Part shown: in pieces, positions 23,705 to 38,700 of the stretch
Layout: each line of letters begins with the position of its first letter
How positions within the stretch are numbered: the first letter of the stretch is position 1
From: Pieris napi
Lineage: Eukaryota; Arthropoda; Insecta; Lepidoptera; Pieridae
Assembly (NCBI RefSeq): GCF_905475465.1
Contig: NC_062239.1
Span: 8,432,001-8,496,000, forward strand
Length of the DNA stretch: 64,000 nt
Reading direction: 5' to 3'
Notes under the pieces: generated by a model
Seen by the model: only the letters and a program-made list of their open reading frames with translations
What the model was told of the DNA's origin: nothing
Databases searched by the model: none
Made by a program: the position numbers and the translations under genes

Positions 23705-26700
23705 GTAAGATTAAAATTACTACCAAATCTTTCATTTTAGATAATTTGTTTCTTAATATGTAGAACTTCTTAAAAAAAGAATCTTTTAGACACATTAAAT
23801 ATAGCATATACTTAATTAGCTCCACGTTTTGACGAGGAAAGCTTAGCTCGGTTAGAATTATTTTATTATATACTAGCCGTTTCGCGCCCGCTTTGCTGGA
23901 CGAATTAAAATAAATTTTATGTTTCATTATTTTATTTTTTTTCATATTTTTATTATTCTTCTTTTTAACTTCCCGCTAAGAAAATTGAAATATTTCGTAA
24001 ATCGAGTTTTTGACAGATGTTGACGTTTTCACGTTCTAGGAAGTCCGTATGCATAAATTTTCATAAAAGTAAAACAGCAATAAAAAAAGTAAAGTAGTTT
24101 CATGTCGATACGATCAGTGGTTTAAGCGTGAAAGAGCCTCAAACGAACACCATTTTCTTTTTATATATATAGATTTTGGAGATAAATGTGTTACTACTTT
24201 CAACATTATAATGGTGAAAGAGTTTTTGAAATAAGCTCAGTATTACAAACATACAATAATACAAACCCTTCCTCTTTAATATTAGTATAGATGATAAAAA
24301 ATATTTTCTTTAGAATGGACATTCGTCGACTGTTGTTTTTCGGTCTAATGAACCATTACAATAAAGCCTTATTATTTTATTCATTACTGGTACCATACCT
24401 AAAGGTATGTATTTTTTTTGTCTTATAAATTTCTTTGTTGAGAAATATATTTTACGGTTAAACAATTTGTTAGTGAAAACCCAGATGACTCCAGATTGCA
24501 TTTTGATAAACTTGTATATTTGTTGAATTTTTAAACTTTGCGCGAGTATTATGATACTAGTATGATAAAAAAAGGCAACAATTTTATATGTGGTGCTTAA
24601 AGAAGACTACTGTAGCTATTATAGTTAAATAATATAATTTAGGAATTCATCACCTCATGATATGACAGAAACCTAGTCTTACTATAAAGTAAAAGTAAAT
24701 AATTATTTCAGTAATATGGACCACATACTAAAACGAGCACTATAATGTATTATTGTATTAACATTTACAGCAGTCGCGGTCACTGTGAGACTAAATAAAG
24801 AAAATATTTTTTTTAATAACCTACAGAAATGCCTGCTGCTGTAAAGTATTGCTAGCTTTAAAAACATTAAAAAGGTTAAAAATTATAGGTTAGGTTAGTA
24901 CCTTCGTTTTTTTTCAATCGGTTCTATTTATTGTCAAAGAGATAATTAGCAATATCTGTTGACGCAACATTCCCTCATCAATCCTATATCGAAAACCAAT
25001 AAATAGCTTGTGTGGGTGTATTAACCCGTATATATTTTAATAGATACAATCTTCTGTTTGATTTATTTGATATTTAGGTTTAAATAATGCGTACATACAC
25101 ATATGTCAGAAAAACTTGAATAATATCATAACTTTATTTGATTGTTTAAAAATACAAACAGATATACGACACAAGACATTAAGAATAAGTAATAAAATAA
25201 GAAGTTGTATTTATTATATGGACCACATGTAGGTCAAAGCCTCCTTCAATGAATGCCACAATTTATTGCTGTCTCCAGCCATCCTTCGCGCGCCGGCATC
25301 GCAATTTCGTCTGTCCCTCTGGCACAAGACCGGCCTCTCTATTTGTGTCTTGTAGCCCGGCCATTTCACCACAAATAACTTAATATAATCACAAAAAATT
25401 TGTATCTTTAAAGCGTAAATTCTACTAACTTTTAAATTTATGACTAAATAAACATACTTGTATATATAAAATTAAGCAATACTTATATATTTTATTAATC
25501 GACCGCAAAATTAAATATATATAGGTTGATTTGTGATTCACCTGTTGCATCTACCATTTTGAAACAATCACATCAGTGGCTGCGCCAAGTAAAGTCTAGG
25601 ATTAGGTAGGTTTTACATATGGCCTTCTACCATTACTATTCCCATTCCTTTCCTTTAAATACTAGTATTCGCACGGAAAGGTAATGCAGTTATACCGTGC
25701 TTGACAATTATAAGAATTCCTCTCACATAACGCCATAGCACATATTTAGATGGTGCGTTGTATCGCTATTAGTAACTGTAATTATTATCCCTACGCATAT
25801 ACTTCTAATTCTTTCGATTTAGGGATTTGGTTGCTCCGCCACACCAGTCAGGATTCAAACCTAGAACTTTCCGGTTATACGCTATTATACGTGTTAATGC
25901 GACACCAATGGTAGATATATACTTTTTTTTCTTTCTAGATCCTATTATTCTAATTCCCATGGGGTTGCTTTCTTGCCGTTCCCAGAATTGGTAAATTAGA
26001 TTTTTTTTTGTTTACACAGTCCCTGTATTTAATTTGTTTGCCTTGAGATATTTTATTTGGCATATACGGGGCAAAGGTGTCTACACAAAAAAAAAAATAG
26101 AAAAAAAAAAAAAAATAGATTTGTTGATGAATCTTTATTCGTATTTCGTTTTTAACCTTAGTTTTTTTTCCTTTATGGCTCTGGCACGGTTTGTGCATTA
26201 GCCAGCGTCAAGTATAAGATTTTTATAATTCGTGCTTGCCTTAGAAATTCGACCGTGTCCTCCATGTACGGTTTAAGCACTCGCCCGGTACCGCACAACC
26301 CTCCCAAAGGCCGAGAACAAATTTAAATTAAATTAAAACTTGCCCTCGAACCGGGAATCGAACTTAACCTTAGTTAAAACGGTGCAACTAGACTAATTTA
26401 TCTGTACAAAAGCATTGTCCTCTAGCAATAATAGTTTTAATTATATACAATAACTATAATGTTAACTGAAAGGTCGGTCTTAGCTGGCGATAACCCAGTA
26501 TAATAGCTATTGTCCTAAGGGGACTATGTCCTTAAATATATTTAAATGAAGTTTCCAGGCGATTGAAAACTATCAAGATTGGACTTTAACCTTGAGGTAT
26601 TACCTCATTTTGTTTAGAGCTACAGATAGTTCAAGAATCCATCAAAAATTCTTGTAAAGAATTCAGCCAGATATTTCTCTTAATGCTAAGGTATAAAATT

Positions 26701-29700
26701 CATCATTATCATTTGATTAAGTGGTTTTAGTAACTGTAGATAGTATCACTATAACTACATATTAATTATAATTACCGCTCCTGCCGATGCAATACTGTTG
26801 CATAACTACAATAGATACTCGTAATAGGAGCTACGTAAGTAAGTACAAATGGTAGATATCAGAAATATTTCATTACGCCACTATATTTATGAATACAATC
26901 TCACCAACCATATAATGTTTTACTAATTTAGACTGATTATCAAAGATTATGTAAGTTGTTTGTTATAAATAAACTCAAAAACTGATGAACCGATTTCAAA
27001 TATTCACATTTAGAATGAGGTATGAATTTCATATCCTGAGTAATATATTTGTGTCCAACAATAAATGCCTTGCAAAGCCAGGACAGAGCTAGAACATAAT
27101 TAAAGATTGTGCCGACTTAAAGTTTTCATAGCGCGTGTAACCTAAAGTTATGTGATCTGCGAATGCAAAAGCATGAACGAGCTTTATTAACTTCTCCGTG
27201 TTGTAATAAAAACAGGATGAAAAACTTAAAGTGAAGTGAGCAAATAAATAGAACATGTTATTTTGTTAAACTTATTAAATATTAAATCACGTATATAACA
27301 TATATATAAAATTCTCGTGTCACAGTTTTCGTTGCCATACTCCTCCGAAACGGCTTGACCAATTTTGATGATTTTTTTTGTGCTTATCCGGTATCTATGA
27401 GAATCGGCCAACATCTATTTTTCATCCCCCTAAATGTTAAGGGTAGTCCACCCCTAAATTTTATTTTTTATTTTTTAGACAAAATTTTTAATTTCTATTT
27501 TTTTATGATACAACATACAAAAATACATACAACCCCTAAATTTCACCCCTCTACGATCAACCCCTATTTTTTTATTATAAATGATATGGCAAAACGACGT
27601 TTGCCTGGTCAGCTAGTAACATATAAACGTATGAAAAAATGAAATGTATTCTGTAAGCCAATTACCAGGAATTCTTATTTAAAATCGTAGTAAAGCAATA
27701 ATGGTAGAGAGAATTTTCATTCTCTGCTAAGGATCGTAAAGCTATCATTTTCCAAGTACGCGAGTTAATTGCCTTTCTTTAGTGAAGTATTGGTCTTAGA
27801 TAATCGTTCTATATCAAAGAATGTTTTGTCACGTTTATTTATATGTTGACAACTAAATATCGAACGATTAATTAAAGTTTTTAAAAGAATTTCAAGATTA
27901 CATTCCATATTTGCAGAGATTTGTATTAACCGGAGAAGGAAATAAAAAGAAATGGTTTGAGAAGAGTTCTCGTTTCGAATGTCAAAGGCGTTTGATCTTG
28001 TTCGTCGTTGTGTAGTTTGACTTTGTTTAATAGCTTTGGCCAACGTTTAAGCCGAGATGTTTTAATAAGTTATGAGTGTTTAGTAAATATCGATGCGTAT
28101 GATAATTCACTTCTAACACTATGCCGTCTTTTACGATTTTAGATTTCCTATGGACAAAGCTTTTTTAAAAACGGTCTCTTATTCGTAAATCAATAACGTA
28201 TATATTATATATACCTTTTTGACATAAGTTGTCAACAATTTTAGATATCAAATTAAATTATAAAATTAAGCTTATACTCGTATTAGATATAGTAGGGGAG
28301 CCCACGATGCTAAATGGGGATCAAGCGTCATAGAGACCTATTAACTTGCGAAGCTTTGATAATTAAATAAAAAAGGGTGCGTGTACTTAAGTACGCGCGT
28401 AAGAAGTTATACTTCTTTGGCATTATTAAAAATAGTTTTTGATTGCATGCAAATAATTAATTACATTTAATAATCAAAGACTGGAAAAGGAGTCATTATA
28501 GTCAATAAAGTTCAGTTTATATTTGAAAAATTAAATAAATAAATATTTATTATTATTCTCTTAATTTTGTGTCACGGTGCGCGCGCATCGTAAAATTTCA
28601 CTCTCATCAATTTTTCATAACGCGCCTAAAGAAGTATAACTTCAAAAATATATATAATATATACCTTTTCATCGGTGGAGGGAAGGGCTTTAGATTTTAA
28701 AAATGTTAAAAAAAAAACTGTTGCGTGGACAGACTCGCGTGTCAGATATTGATAGAATCCATGAATCCATTTTCAATAATATACGTATGTTATTCTGATT
28801 TCTTATCCTTGACGGGCGGTTATATATATGGGGCTCATATTTGGTGGAGGTACTTAACCGGGTACAAGGTATCCGCCTGTAATCTGTCACTCTTTAGTAA
28901 ATCCCGAAATCACCGCGTGTGACCGAAAACACTGAGTGGTGCGTTAAAAATCTTCTCTGCGCACTTTTCAATGACGTAAGTCAGACTGACTCTTTTTGTC
29001 TATAAAAAGAAAATCATTATTAAACAGACCCTGTGACCCATACAATTTAATATGTATACTACGAACACCCGCGCTACTTTGGTCGTAGCGTGAACATATC
29101 CCATTTTGATAAATTGACTTCCCAAAGAAATTCAATTTTCAATCTGAGTGCACGAATGAGCGCACTCAAACAAACAATCAAACTGTTCACCACCGTCATA
29201 CCGTTTAGTGAGTTACTCATAAAGAACGATTAATAAGATTTAAATTAATTAAAACTAAACGAAAGCTCTTCGTTAGAAGTTTTAATGAAATCTTTAAAGA
29301 AAAATATTTTATATTTTTTAAGAAAATTATTTATAATTTTACAATAAGAAAATTAGATGTTAAGTGGCTTGGAATCAAGATAGTTCAGAGTAAAATAAAT
29401 ATTCATATTTTTAATTCTAGCTTTCTCATCTTTTATTTTTTTTTTTCGGTGGCAGCATTTCCCCGATGTATTACGATACTTATTTGTTAAGCTAGGAAAG
29501 CACCAGCTCTGGGGTCACTGGTACTATCTACCAGGCGCCCCTTAAATCTTTAATTAGGGCCTGTGCACTTAAACCCCACGGCCTTTAAAAGTCTCTACTC
29601 CAAAGGAAACAATATCGAAGTTGGAGGAAATTCTCTTATAATTGAGCCGTTTCTAATTTTCTGCCTGCTCTGCGGCCGCCCCAGCTTTTTTGCTTGTACG

Positions 29701-32700
29701 AGGGAGGTGAGACGGGGCTAACGAGTCTACACAATTTAGCATCCCATACCAAAGTCCCATCCTCCAAGGGATTAACCACATCCAATCCGGCCGCTTGCCA
29801 TTGTCTCTAGCGATGCTGGCTCCAAACTTGCTGGAACATTGACGGAGGCAAGAGATCGGCGTTTGTTGTCTTTGAGCGCGGCGTGGCGAGAAAACGACCT
29901 GCACTTGTTTGGCAATAGAGGCCGAGCCGAACGACCTCTAAATTTCACCAGCATCATCTTGATGGTTGGAGGTCTTCCACAGTCCGTTTCACAGGGCATT
30001 TTCTTTTGTGGAATCGGCTCCCGGGGGGGGGGTCTTCCCTCAGAGATACGACCTCCAAATGTTCAAAAAGCGAGTCTACTCCTCCCTCAAAGGCCGGCAA
30101 CGCACCCACTAAAAATGGGTATCTATGGGCTACGTAGACTGCCCTTTTTGGTCGTCCCGCAAGCTCGTTTGCCCCCCTATTATATAAAAAAAAATGGTGT
30201 CCAAGGCTACTTACTACAAAGCCAAAGGGATACTTATGGGGAGTACATATGCGCACGCTGAACGCGTGGAGGCTGATGGCAATGCGAAGTGCGATGGCGA
30301 TGCGATTCAGGGTCCAAGAGGGTGCCAGTGTTTGGCGAAGGAAAAGCCAATGACCGGCTGTGACCGAATGTAATTGAAGTGTAACCTAATAACTTTTGGA
30401 ATTCAGATTTACAAAGAGGTAAACCCAGCTACTTTGAATGTTGAAATATTTTTATATTTTAAATTAATATCAACTTCGAATTATATGAAAAATATGAATA
30501 ATTAATATAAATATCGTATTCATATTGCTATAAAAGTCCGATTGCGGCAGAAAATTAAATTACGAATAAATTGGCAGATATATTTACTTTTCACTAAAAT
30601 ACCCCGCTCGGATGAGTTTATTTGACAACATTTATTTGTAGTATTAGAATAAAAATATACCAACAATAAATATAATTTTTGTATGAGAAGTTGACAAAAC
30701 TACGCATCATTTTACGTCTAATTCGTGTCAGTTCAAGAAATTCCGATCTTGAGGTGAATGAGGAGATTCATAACCAGGCTTTGATCTTAATCGAAGACAT
30801 GTTTTACCTCATCAAAAAATGTTGTATACCAAACATGCATGAACGCTATTTTAAAAAAGTTCTGTAGAGTAAGAGTAAGTTAACAAAGCCCATAGTTAGG
30901 TTACTAACCACCTGTGGAGCTCACAGTTGTGAGGGCCGACCTAATGCTCACTCACATGGAGGGTACGAAAATGACCGGCTTCGTACATAGTTTGGTAAAC
31001 ATTTAAACCCAATCTAGACACTATTGGTTATTGGTTTGTGGACTCAGTTTCCGAACTTAGACTCTCAATAGGTCCGTTGTGCGTAAAGTCCTGGCTAAGC
31101 TAACTAAGCCAGCCTAACTCCTTCCAAAAGCACAGAAGCTTCCTGGGCACTTCGCAGGCTTCACGGAGCGACCTCACTGTTCCGAAGTTTTCTGTACGTT
31201 GTTTAGCCACAGCCTCGCATTCCAGGACTACGTGGGTGACTGATTCCTCTGCGCTAAAACAGCCTCTGCACATGGGGCTGTCTGTCACGGCTTCGACAAA
31301 AAGATGTTTATTGAGTAGACTGGCCCATAATTAATAATCTACACACTATAAACCCCATCAAAATATTTAAATGATAGAAATACGTCGTGTTCTGTGTATT
31401 CGATAAAAAATACAGGTTTTAAAACGTGAAATATTAAGTGGCATAATAATTATGCGTTAATTAACACGTTTACACTTGGCAATACAAGTTAGAAAATTCA
31501 CAATTTTTCCTCTTACAACTCGAAGTTGCTTAATTGCTTTGCAAACTTTTGAGGAGCTTATGTCGTTAGCATGTTTGCGCATTTTTCAACCGGAAAAGTG
31601 GATTTTCTTCAAAGAATATAACTTTCGAATAAATGTTAAAAGCTAAATGCTCAGATGGCAAGCCAGGTAACAAGCAAATGCAAGAGATTTATCCTTAACT
31701 TGATTTTGTAGTTTAAAAAAATAACATCAAAAACACCTCCCTAATCCCCTCCCCTTGACATAAAAGATGATGAATGAATTTTTTAGCATTTCATAGTATA
31801 ATAATATTCGCTTTCAGTTAATATGCTTTTGGAAAATTACGTATGTTATATGAATATTATATTAAATTCGGTTCCATAACTCAATTATGCCAAGTTTCCG
31901 GTACCTGTTTGTGTTTGTAAAGGAAGCCTTTTGTCTTTTGAAGTAAAAAATAGGCTATTAAAGAGATAATATTGGTAGCGTCGTTATAGTATAAGATCCC
32001 GCTATACAACGACCTTCACCGAGATGCTTATTTAATGAAACTTATTTTATATTTAATTTAATATGTCAATAAATATAATCCATATGGGTTGCCTAGCAAA
32101 TTTCAGTCCAGAGTATGTTTAATTAATATTTAAAAAAAAAGTTTTTTTATAATTTGCATGTAGTAAATTTTTTGAACTTTTTTCAATCAATATTTTTAAT
32201 CAGGGTAGTATTATATATGTATCACTATAACCTTCTTTTATACTAAAGATGTATATATACTTAAGTGTCACATAAAAAATATACACATAAATAATTAATT
32301 GATTAAAAACAACCTAACGTTTGCATATTCTATGGGCTTCATACTTTCGATTGGTATAGAATTTATCTAATAATCATACCGGTGAAATGTTTAGAATTAT
32401 TTTTTTTTTAAATATTAATTAAAATACTCTGGACTGAAATTTGCTAGGCAACCCATATGGATTATATTTATTGACATATTAAATTAAATATAAAATAAGT
32501 TTCATTAAATAAGCATCTCGGTGAAGGTCGTTATATAGCGGGATCTTAGACCATTATCTTTTTAAACGGTTTCTTTTTGGAATATTTGACATTTAACGCG
32601 GGTCCGAACCCTACAAATATGTATTTTGCTTAATAAAATAAGCCGGAACCTGCAACAAAAATCGTACGATATTTAAAAAACCTTCGAGTAATAGACGTAT

Positions 32701-35700
32701 TTCAGATAATTCAGAGGCGTAGGCAGATTTTCGAGAAAGATTTTCGATTATAATTATATAATAAAGCGTTATTTTATACACTACACGAGAAATGTAATTT
32801 TGACTTATATGCAGGATAAAAACAGTCCAAATGTCAACGATAAGATTCGACACAATATATTGACAAAATAAAAATCTACTAAAAAAGGCAGCTATAATAT
32901 TAGTTACTTCTATAGTATTATCAGTTCGATAAACAATTTGCTTTTATGTGCTTTAAATCATCCGATATATTTCTTATATATATCCAGCAGTTGTATCCGT
33001 GGAAACATTTATAAAAATAAAGACGGTAGCCATTTCGCTTTTAGCAAAGTAATTTCAATTTGTATAATCATATCTGCAACAACCACTGCCGAACTTAATC
33101 CAAAGCATCATTGTTTTTGAAATAGCATTAATTTGAAAGTCTAAAGAATTCTGGTTTAACGTTTAACGCAGACAGGGACTTTCGTTGACATTCTTAGATT
33201 GGAAGTATAATCACCTACTGCTTAAGTAGTATAATTTATGAAGCTAATACAATATATGTAATTCCAGCCCTGCGATTCTGTAACTCACTTTTCGAACTCA
33301 CACAGCGGTTTTCGCATCGGCGGTCGCTCTCAAATCAGTCGTGAAGCAGTCATTTTTTGATTTGGCATTCTGAAAAGGTGGGAGCTTGTAGTTTATTGTT
33401 TATTAGAATGCCAAATCATAAAATGACTGCTTCACGACTGATTTGAGAGCGACCGCCGATGCGAAAACCACTGTGTGAGTTCGAAAAGTGAGTTACAGAA
33501 TCGCAGGGCTGATATTAAAGCCAACACATAAGCTATTATAGTATAATTGCGAGAGCCAATTGTGGCGTAAATTACAAGTACGGTTTATGACGTAAATGAG
33601 ATGTGTGGCTTGCGGGTAGGTGGTATTACATAACTAATGATATATTTAATTGTTCTTTTTATTCTCCATAATGAGTGTTTTCGTACGACTATACCAAGAA
33701 AGTCAAGGATTAAAATTTAATGTTATTAAACCTTTTTGTATGGAATATCTGGTTGTTTTAGGACAGAGATCCTGTTTTTTATTATGTAGGTTTATTTTAA
33801 TAGTTAGAGTAGCGTTACTATGTACTTTAAGTGAAGCGGCCGACAAGACGGCCCTAACACAAAGTTCCTAAACAACAGTGCCTGGTCTCGTAACTAAAAC
33901 TTACGAGTAAAGTAAGATCTGCGATTTTTGTGTCACAGTATTGATTTTAGGTAGATTTTGATAAGTGCAAGTTATTATATCTAACATTTAATTAAGCTAA
34001 TAAATCATCAAAAATGAAAGAAAACACTTATAAAGTTTATCACTTTACATTAAAGGTTTACAAAAATATTAAGTCCACGTTTAAAACGATGAAACTTTCG
34101 TGCACTTTCAATATTTGCTTAAAGCTCTTTACATATGCAATACGGAGATGTTTTAATACTATTACGGAAGGCGACACGTGTAAAATTTCGTTGTATATCT
34201 TGCATAGATTCAAGCCGCTTTTTCAACCATATAACACGTTGTCCCGGCTGTAGCTTAATCCGGGTTTTACCTCAGGCATATAAACCTCTAACTTAACCCC
34301 TAATATGTTGACAAAAAGATTTTGGAAACGGAATTAAAAGTGGTTATGGAAATACATTATTTTTATTTTATTTATTTATTTATTTATTCTATACATCATC
34401 CTAAATAGAAAAAAGTTGGCGTGGTGGAAACACAAACTGGACACAGTTTTTCCGTCCACCAGGTCGTCGAAAATATTTAAATAATTAATCTATTACACAC
34501 TCAGGCCAGTGACACACTATACAATATAACACCCCCACCAATACACCATAAAAATTGCACGAACAACATATACCAATTGAAACAATGACGCTCCACAGCC
34601 GATGCAAGAAACCTGTTCTTGACGAGAAATTCTCATTCGAATACAGGATGTGTATTCGAATTTACATATTCGAACATGAACTAAATGACGACATCCTACT
34701 TTTAGTTATGCATAATTTGTTATTGTTTGACTTATAAAGTAATTTTTTAATTTAAATTTGATATTGTTTCCTGTTACATTAGCAAATATCGCAGCCGGTA
34801 CAGAGTTTAATAGATTTGGAATAATATAGTCTAATGTTTTTTTCCCATATAAATTATTGTATTTTGCTAAAAGAAATTCGTTTTTTAATTTTCTACGTGT
34901 TGTATAGTGATAGTGAGTTTTAGTTGTTTTAAGGTAATTGTCTGTAAAGTAGTTTTCATTTAATAATGCTAGCTGCACTTTCTCTTGTATAGGTATAATT
35001 TTAAAAAATGCAAATAGCTTTCTATAGTCTTCTTTATATTGTGATTTTATTTTGTAAGGAGCAATTGCTTTTAAAATACGTATTTGTAATGAAAATATTT
35101 GATTAAGATAGGTTTTGCATGTTCTCCCATAGCTTGAAAGTCCATATGTTATAATAGATTCTGCGAGTGCTTTGTATAGCAGTAGCAGAGTATTGAGAGG
35201 TATTTTATTTTTTATTATAGTGAATTTGGCAAGTATCGCTCTTAGCCTTTCACAGACAGAATTAATATGCATTTTCCAGGACATTCGGTCATCTATTGCA
35301 AGCCCCAGGTACCTGTGGCCATGAACTAATTCTAAGGCGTTGCAGTTACAGTTGATGGGGTACGATTTACTGGAATGTACACAAATGTGGTTGTGCAAGA
35401 CTAAGTGGGGTGCACGTGCGCCCAGATTGCGACTGGATCGGATATGCATGAACTTTGTTTTACCCGGATTTAGTACAAGTCCCACGTCGTGGGACCATTC
35501 AGCCAATGCATCGAAATCAGCTTGCAGCTTTGTTTCTGCTTCTTGTATGTTAGCCCCAGCGGCTACTAGGCATGTATCGTCTGCAAATTGGAATATCTGG
35601 CAATATTTTATTATGTTAGGTAATGTGTTAACGTAGGTAAGGTAATGCAAGGGTCCAATAACTGAGCCCTGAGCCGTACCTTCTGTTATGGATATTGGGA

Positions 35701-38700
35701 AACTTTCTTCGTTGCACACTTTAACACGATAAGTTCTATCTTGCAGATAGTTTTCACACCACTTGAGCAGGTTTCCTCGTACTCCGCAGTCATTTAGGTT
35801 TTGTAGGATTACGCTGTGCCTTAATGTGTCGAATGCCTTACTATAATCAATAAACACTACCAGGACATGATCCTTTTTATTTAAGTGCTTATCAATAAGA
35901 TCTGTGAATGCGGATAGTAATTGTGTGGTGTTTTTATTTGGTTGAAATCCGTATTGTTTGTTAGAAAGAATATTGTGTTTTTTATAATAACTTTGGATTT
36001 GTCCACATATATATTTTTCAATTATTTTGTTGATTGTTGGCAGTATAGTTATTGGACGATAATTATTATAGTTTTTTTTGCTACCATTTTTGTATATTGG
36101 TCGTACTATACCTGTTTTTAATAAATTAGGATACTGTCCAGTGTAAATGCTCGTGTTAATAAGATTAGCTATGGCTACGTTTATTTTATTGCATAACATT
36201 TTAATGTCTATAGTTCGTATTCTATCTGCGCCTGGAGATTTTTTGTCGTTTAATGATTTTATTATCTTTGCGACAGATTTAGGGTCTGCTGACTGAAATC
36301 TCATACTAGTATTTTCTGCTCGCCGGTATAAACTTGTATCCAACAGTGGAATTGCACAGTTGGTTGCAACATTACTCCTCGTTACAACTGCGTTTCGTAA
36401 TAAATAAATAGTAAAAGTTATAAGATTTCTTCTATATAACATTACTAGCTGGCCTGGCGAACAACGTACCGCCTAACAGTCGATTCTTTATTTTCTTTAA
36501 ATATTCTGCTATTCGGGACACCGGTCTAGCTAAAATAAAAAAAAAGAAAGTTGATAAGACAACAAATACATTATGTCAAAAAATAAAAATTTACCTTCCC
36601 GGAACCCCTCCACTAACACTTGAACTTTATGATATGGTATTAAAGTTCAAAGTGACTTTTAAGTATTATTACGAATATTATGTATGGGAATATAGCTAAG
36701 TGTTGTTTTTAGACTTTTTCACTTAATTTTTTGAATTTTTCTCTCCGTAAGAACCATCCTCGTACTTCAAAGAATATTATTAAAAAAGAATTGGCCAGAT
36801 CGGTCAAGCCGTTTTCATGTTATGTCGTGACAACGGAAAACGGGTTTCATTTTTATATATATAGATATTAGAAAAATGTTAAATTTCCCTAAACATTTTC
36901 AAACTTATTTCAAACATATAGATGTTTAAAGTTTAATCCTAACAATCTCTCTTTTATCAAAATATATTCGTTAAATAAATTGTTTCAGATTGGCTGGAAG
37001 TACACGAACGCATGGCTAGCTGGCAATCTGATGTGTAAAATATTACTTGTTATGCGAGCTTTTGGCCTGTACTTGTCATCCAATGTTCTCGTCTGCATAT
37101 CACTTGATAGGTAAGATATATCATTCTCATCACACATAACACATGGAAAATATAGTAAGGTTTCCTGTTGTTAAAAATTTCAATAAAAAGGAAAGATTAG
37201 GTATTTGCTTAAGGTACATTACATACTGATACTCATATCATAATCATAATTTAAAATTCGCTGTTTGTATTGATTTGCACAACAAGAGTTGTAAAAGGAA
37301 CACGTGCAAATTACACGATTTTAACTTATTAGGGATATTTTTTTGATCTAACAAGTTGAAAGTTTCACATAATCGAGATAATTTTTCATTAAAACTCGAT
37401 TTATTGATTTTTTTTATTAAATATAGGATTACCTCATTTTGAACATGATTGATGCCCGAAACAAATATTTTACATAACAAAACTATTTATTTTTTCCATA
37501 ATGAGAAATCAATTGTATAAAATACCACCGATAATAAATTGATTTCAATGAAACAAAATGGAAATATCATTTAATTAGTCAAATGTATAATTGCAATAAT
37601 ATGTAAACTTGACTTTGAAAATCAATTGAATAATTTATTAATATATAAAACGTAAAAACAGTGTTATACTTAATTTTATAAGTATAATAACATTTTTCCA
37701 GTTCTTCGGTCACGCGTTTGTTACTCTCACGTCCAAACGCCTGACTATAATAGACCAGTGCAGATAGCCTTCAAAATAAATAAAAAGTGAAAAAAATTAC
37801 AGTAGGATGAAACCCATTAGAAAAGCAGGGGAATATGATCAAAATGAAAGGAAAAATAAATTACGGTCGATCTGAGGTCGGGAAGGGGTAGGGGGGGGAG
37901 GTTTAAGGTTAAAAAACGGTTTATCTGGATTTCCGGCAAAACTAAAAGTCGTATCGAAGAAAGTTAAATGGAAAAGTTGTAGGTAATAAAAAGATCTAAA
38001 ACTTTTGTATTCACACATTTTTCACATAACCTCAAAATTTATGTGAAAAATTCAAAAAACCAAGTTTTTGGTTTTTAATTTTTATCTTTTACAAATTTCT
38101 TTTTTTTTTAACGAAATTTGGTGAAAACTTACCTTATTATGTCCCAAATATACTGTTATTTATTTGATTAAAAATATTTATTTTTTCACCTTATTTTGAA
38201 TTAATATCGAAAAAACACCCTAATTTTCAATCGAAAATTCTGACGTCAAAATTTCAGCTTTTTTCAAAAAGTTGGTGTGATTTCAGTTCGCTGAAATCTC
38301 TACTTTCCTATGGTAAAAAAAAATTTATATATTACCATAGTAAATCTTCTCAGAAAATGCAAAAAATCGTACGCAGTAACGCCCAGATCCGTCATCCCCT
38401 TCCCTACTTCTCTATGAATCTTCTTTAAATTATAATTAGATGCCTATTTATTACTATTTTAAGATAACTTATATATACCTGAGTGACCTAAAAAAAATTT
38501 TTAGCCTTTAGATGGGCTAAAATTTTCGTATTTCATAGAGAAGTAGGGAAGGGTATGACGGGTCTGGGCGTTACTGCATACGATGTTTTGCATTTTCTGA
38601 GAAGATTTACTATGGTAATATATATATATTTTTTTACCATAGGAAAGTAGAGATTTCAACGAACTGAAAGCACACCAACTTTTTGAAAAAAGCTGAAATT

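Noticed and set aside
26085..26120. Poly-A runs as a retroposon tail
   Set aside because: No retroposon body could be tied to them; kept as simple A-rich DNA.
27765..28043. 92-codon ORF on -
   Set aside because: No recognisable family and no splice sites that extend it.
29839..30261. 140-codon ORF on + overlapping two ORFs on -
   Set aside because: It crosses the border of two retrotransposon fragments on opposite strands and runs into a 3' UTR; the readable RT residues are in other frames.
34706..36442. Host gene with 578 codons
   Set aside because: All motifs are those of a non-LTR reverse transcriptase and an (AAAT)n tail follows.
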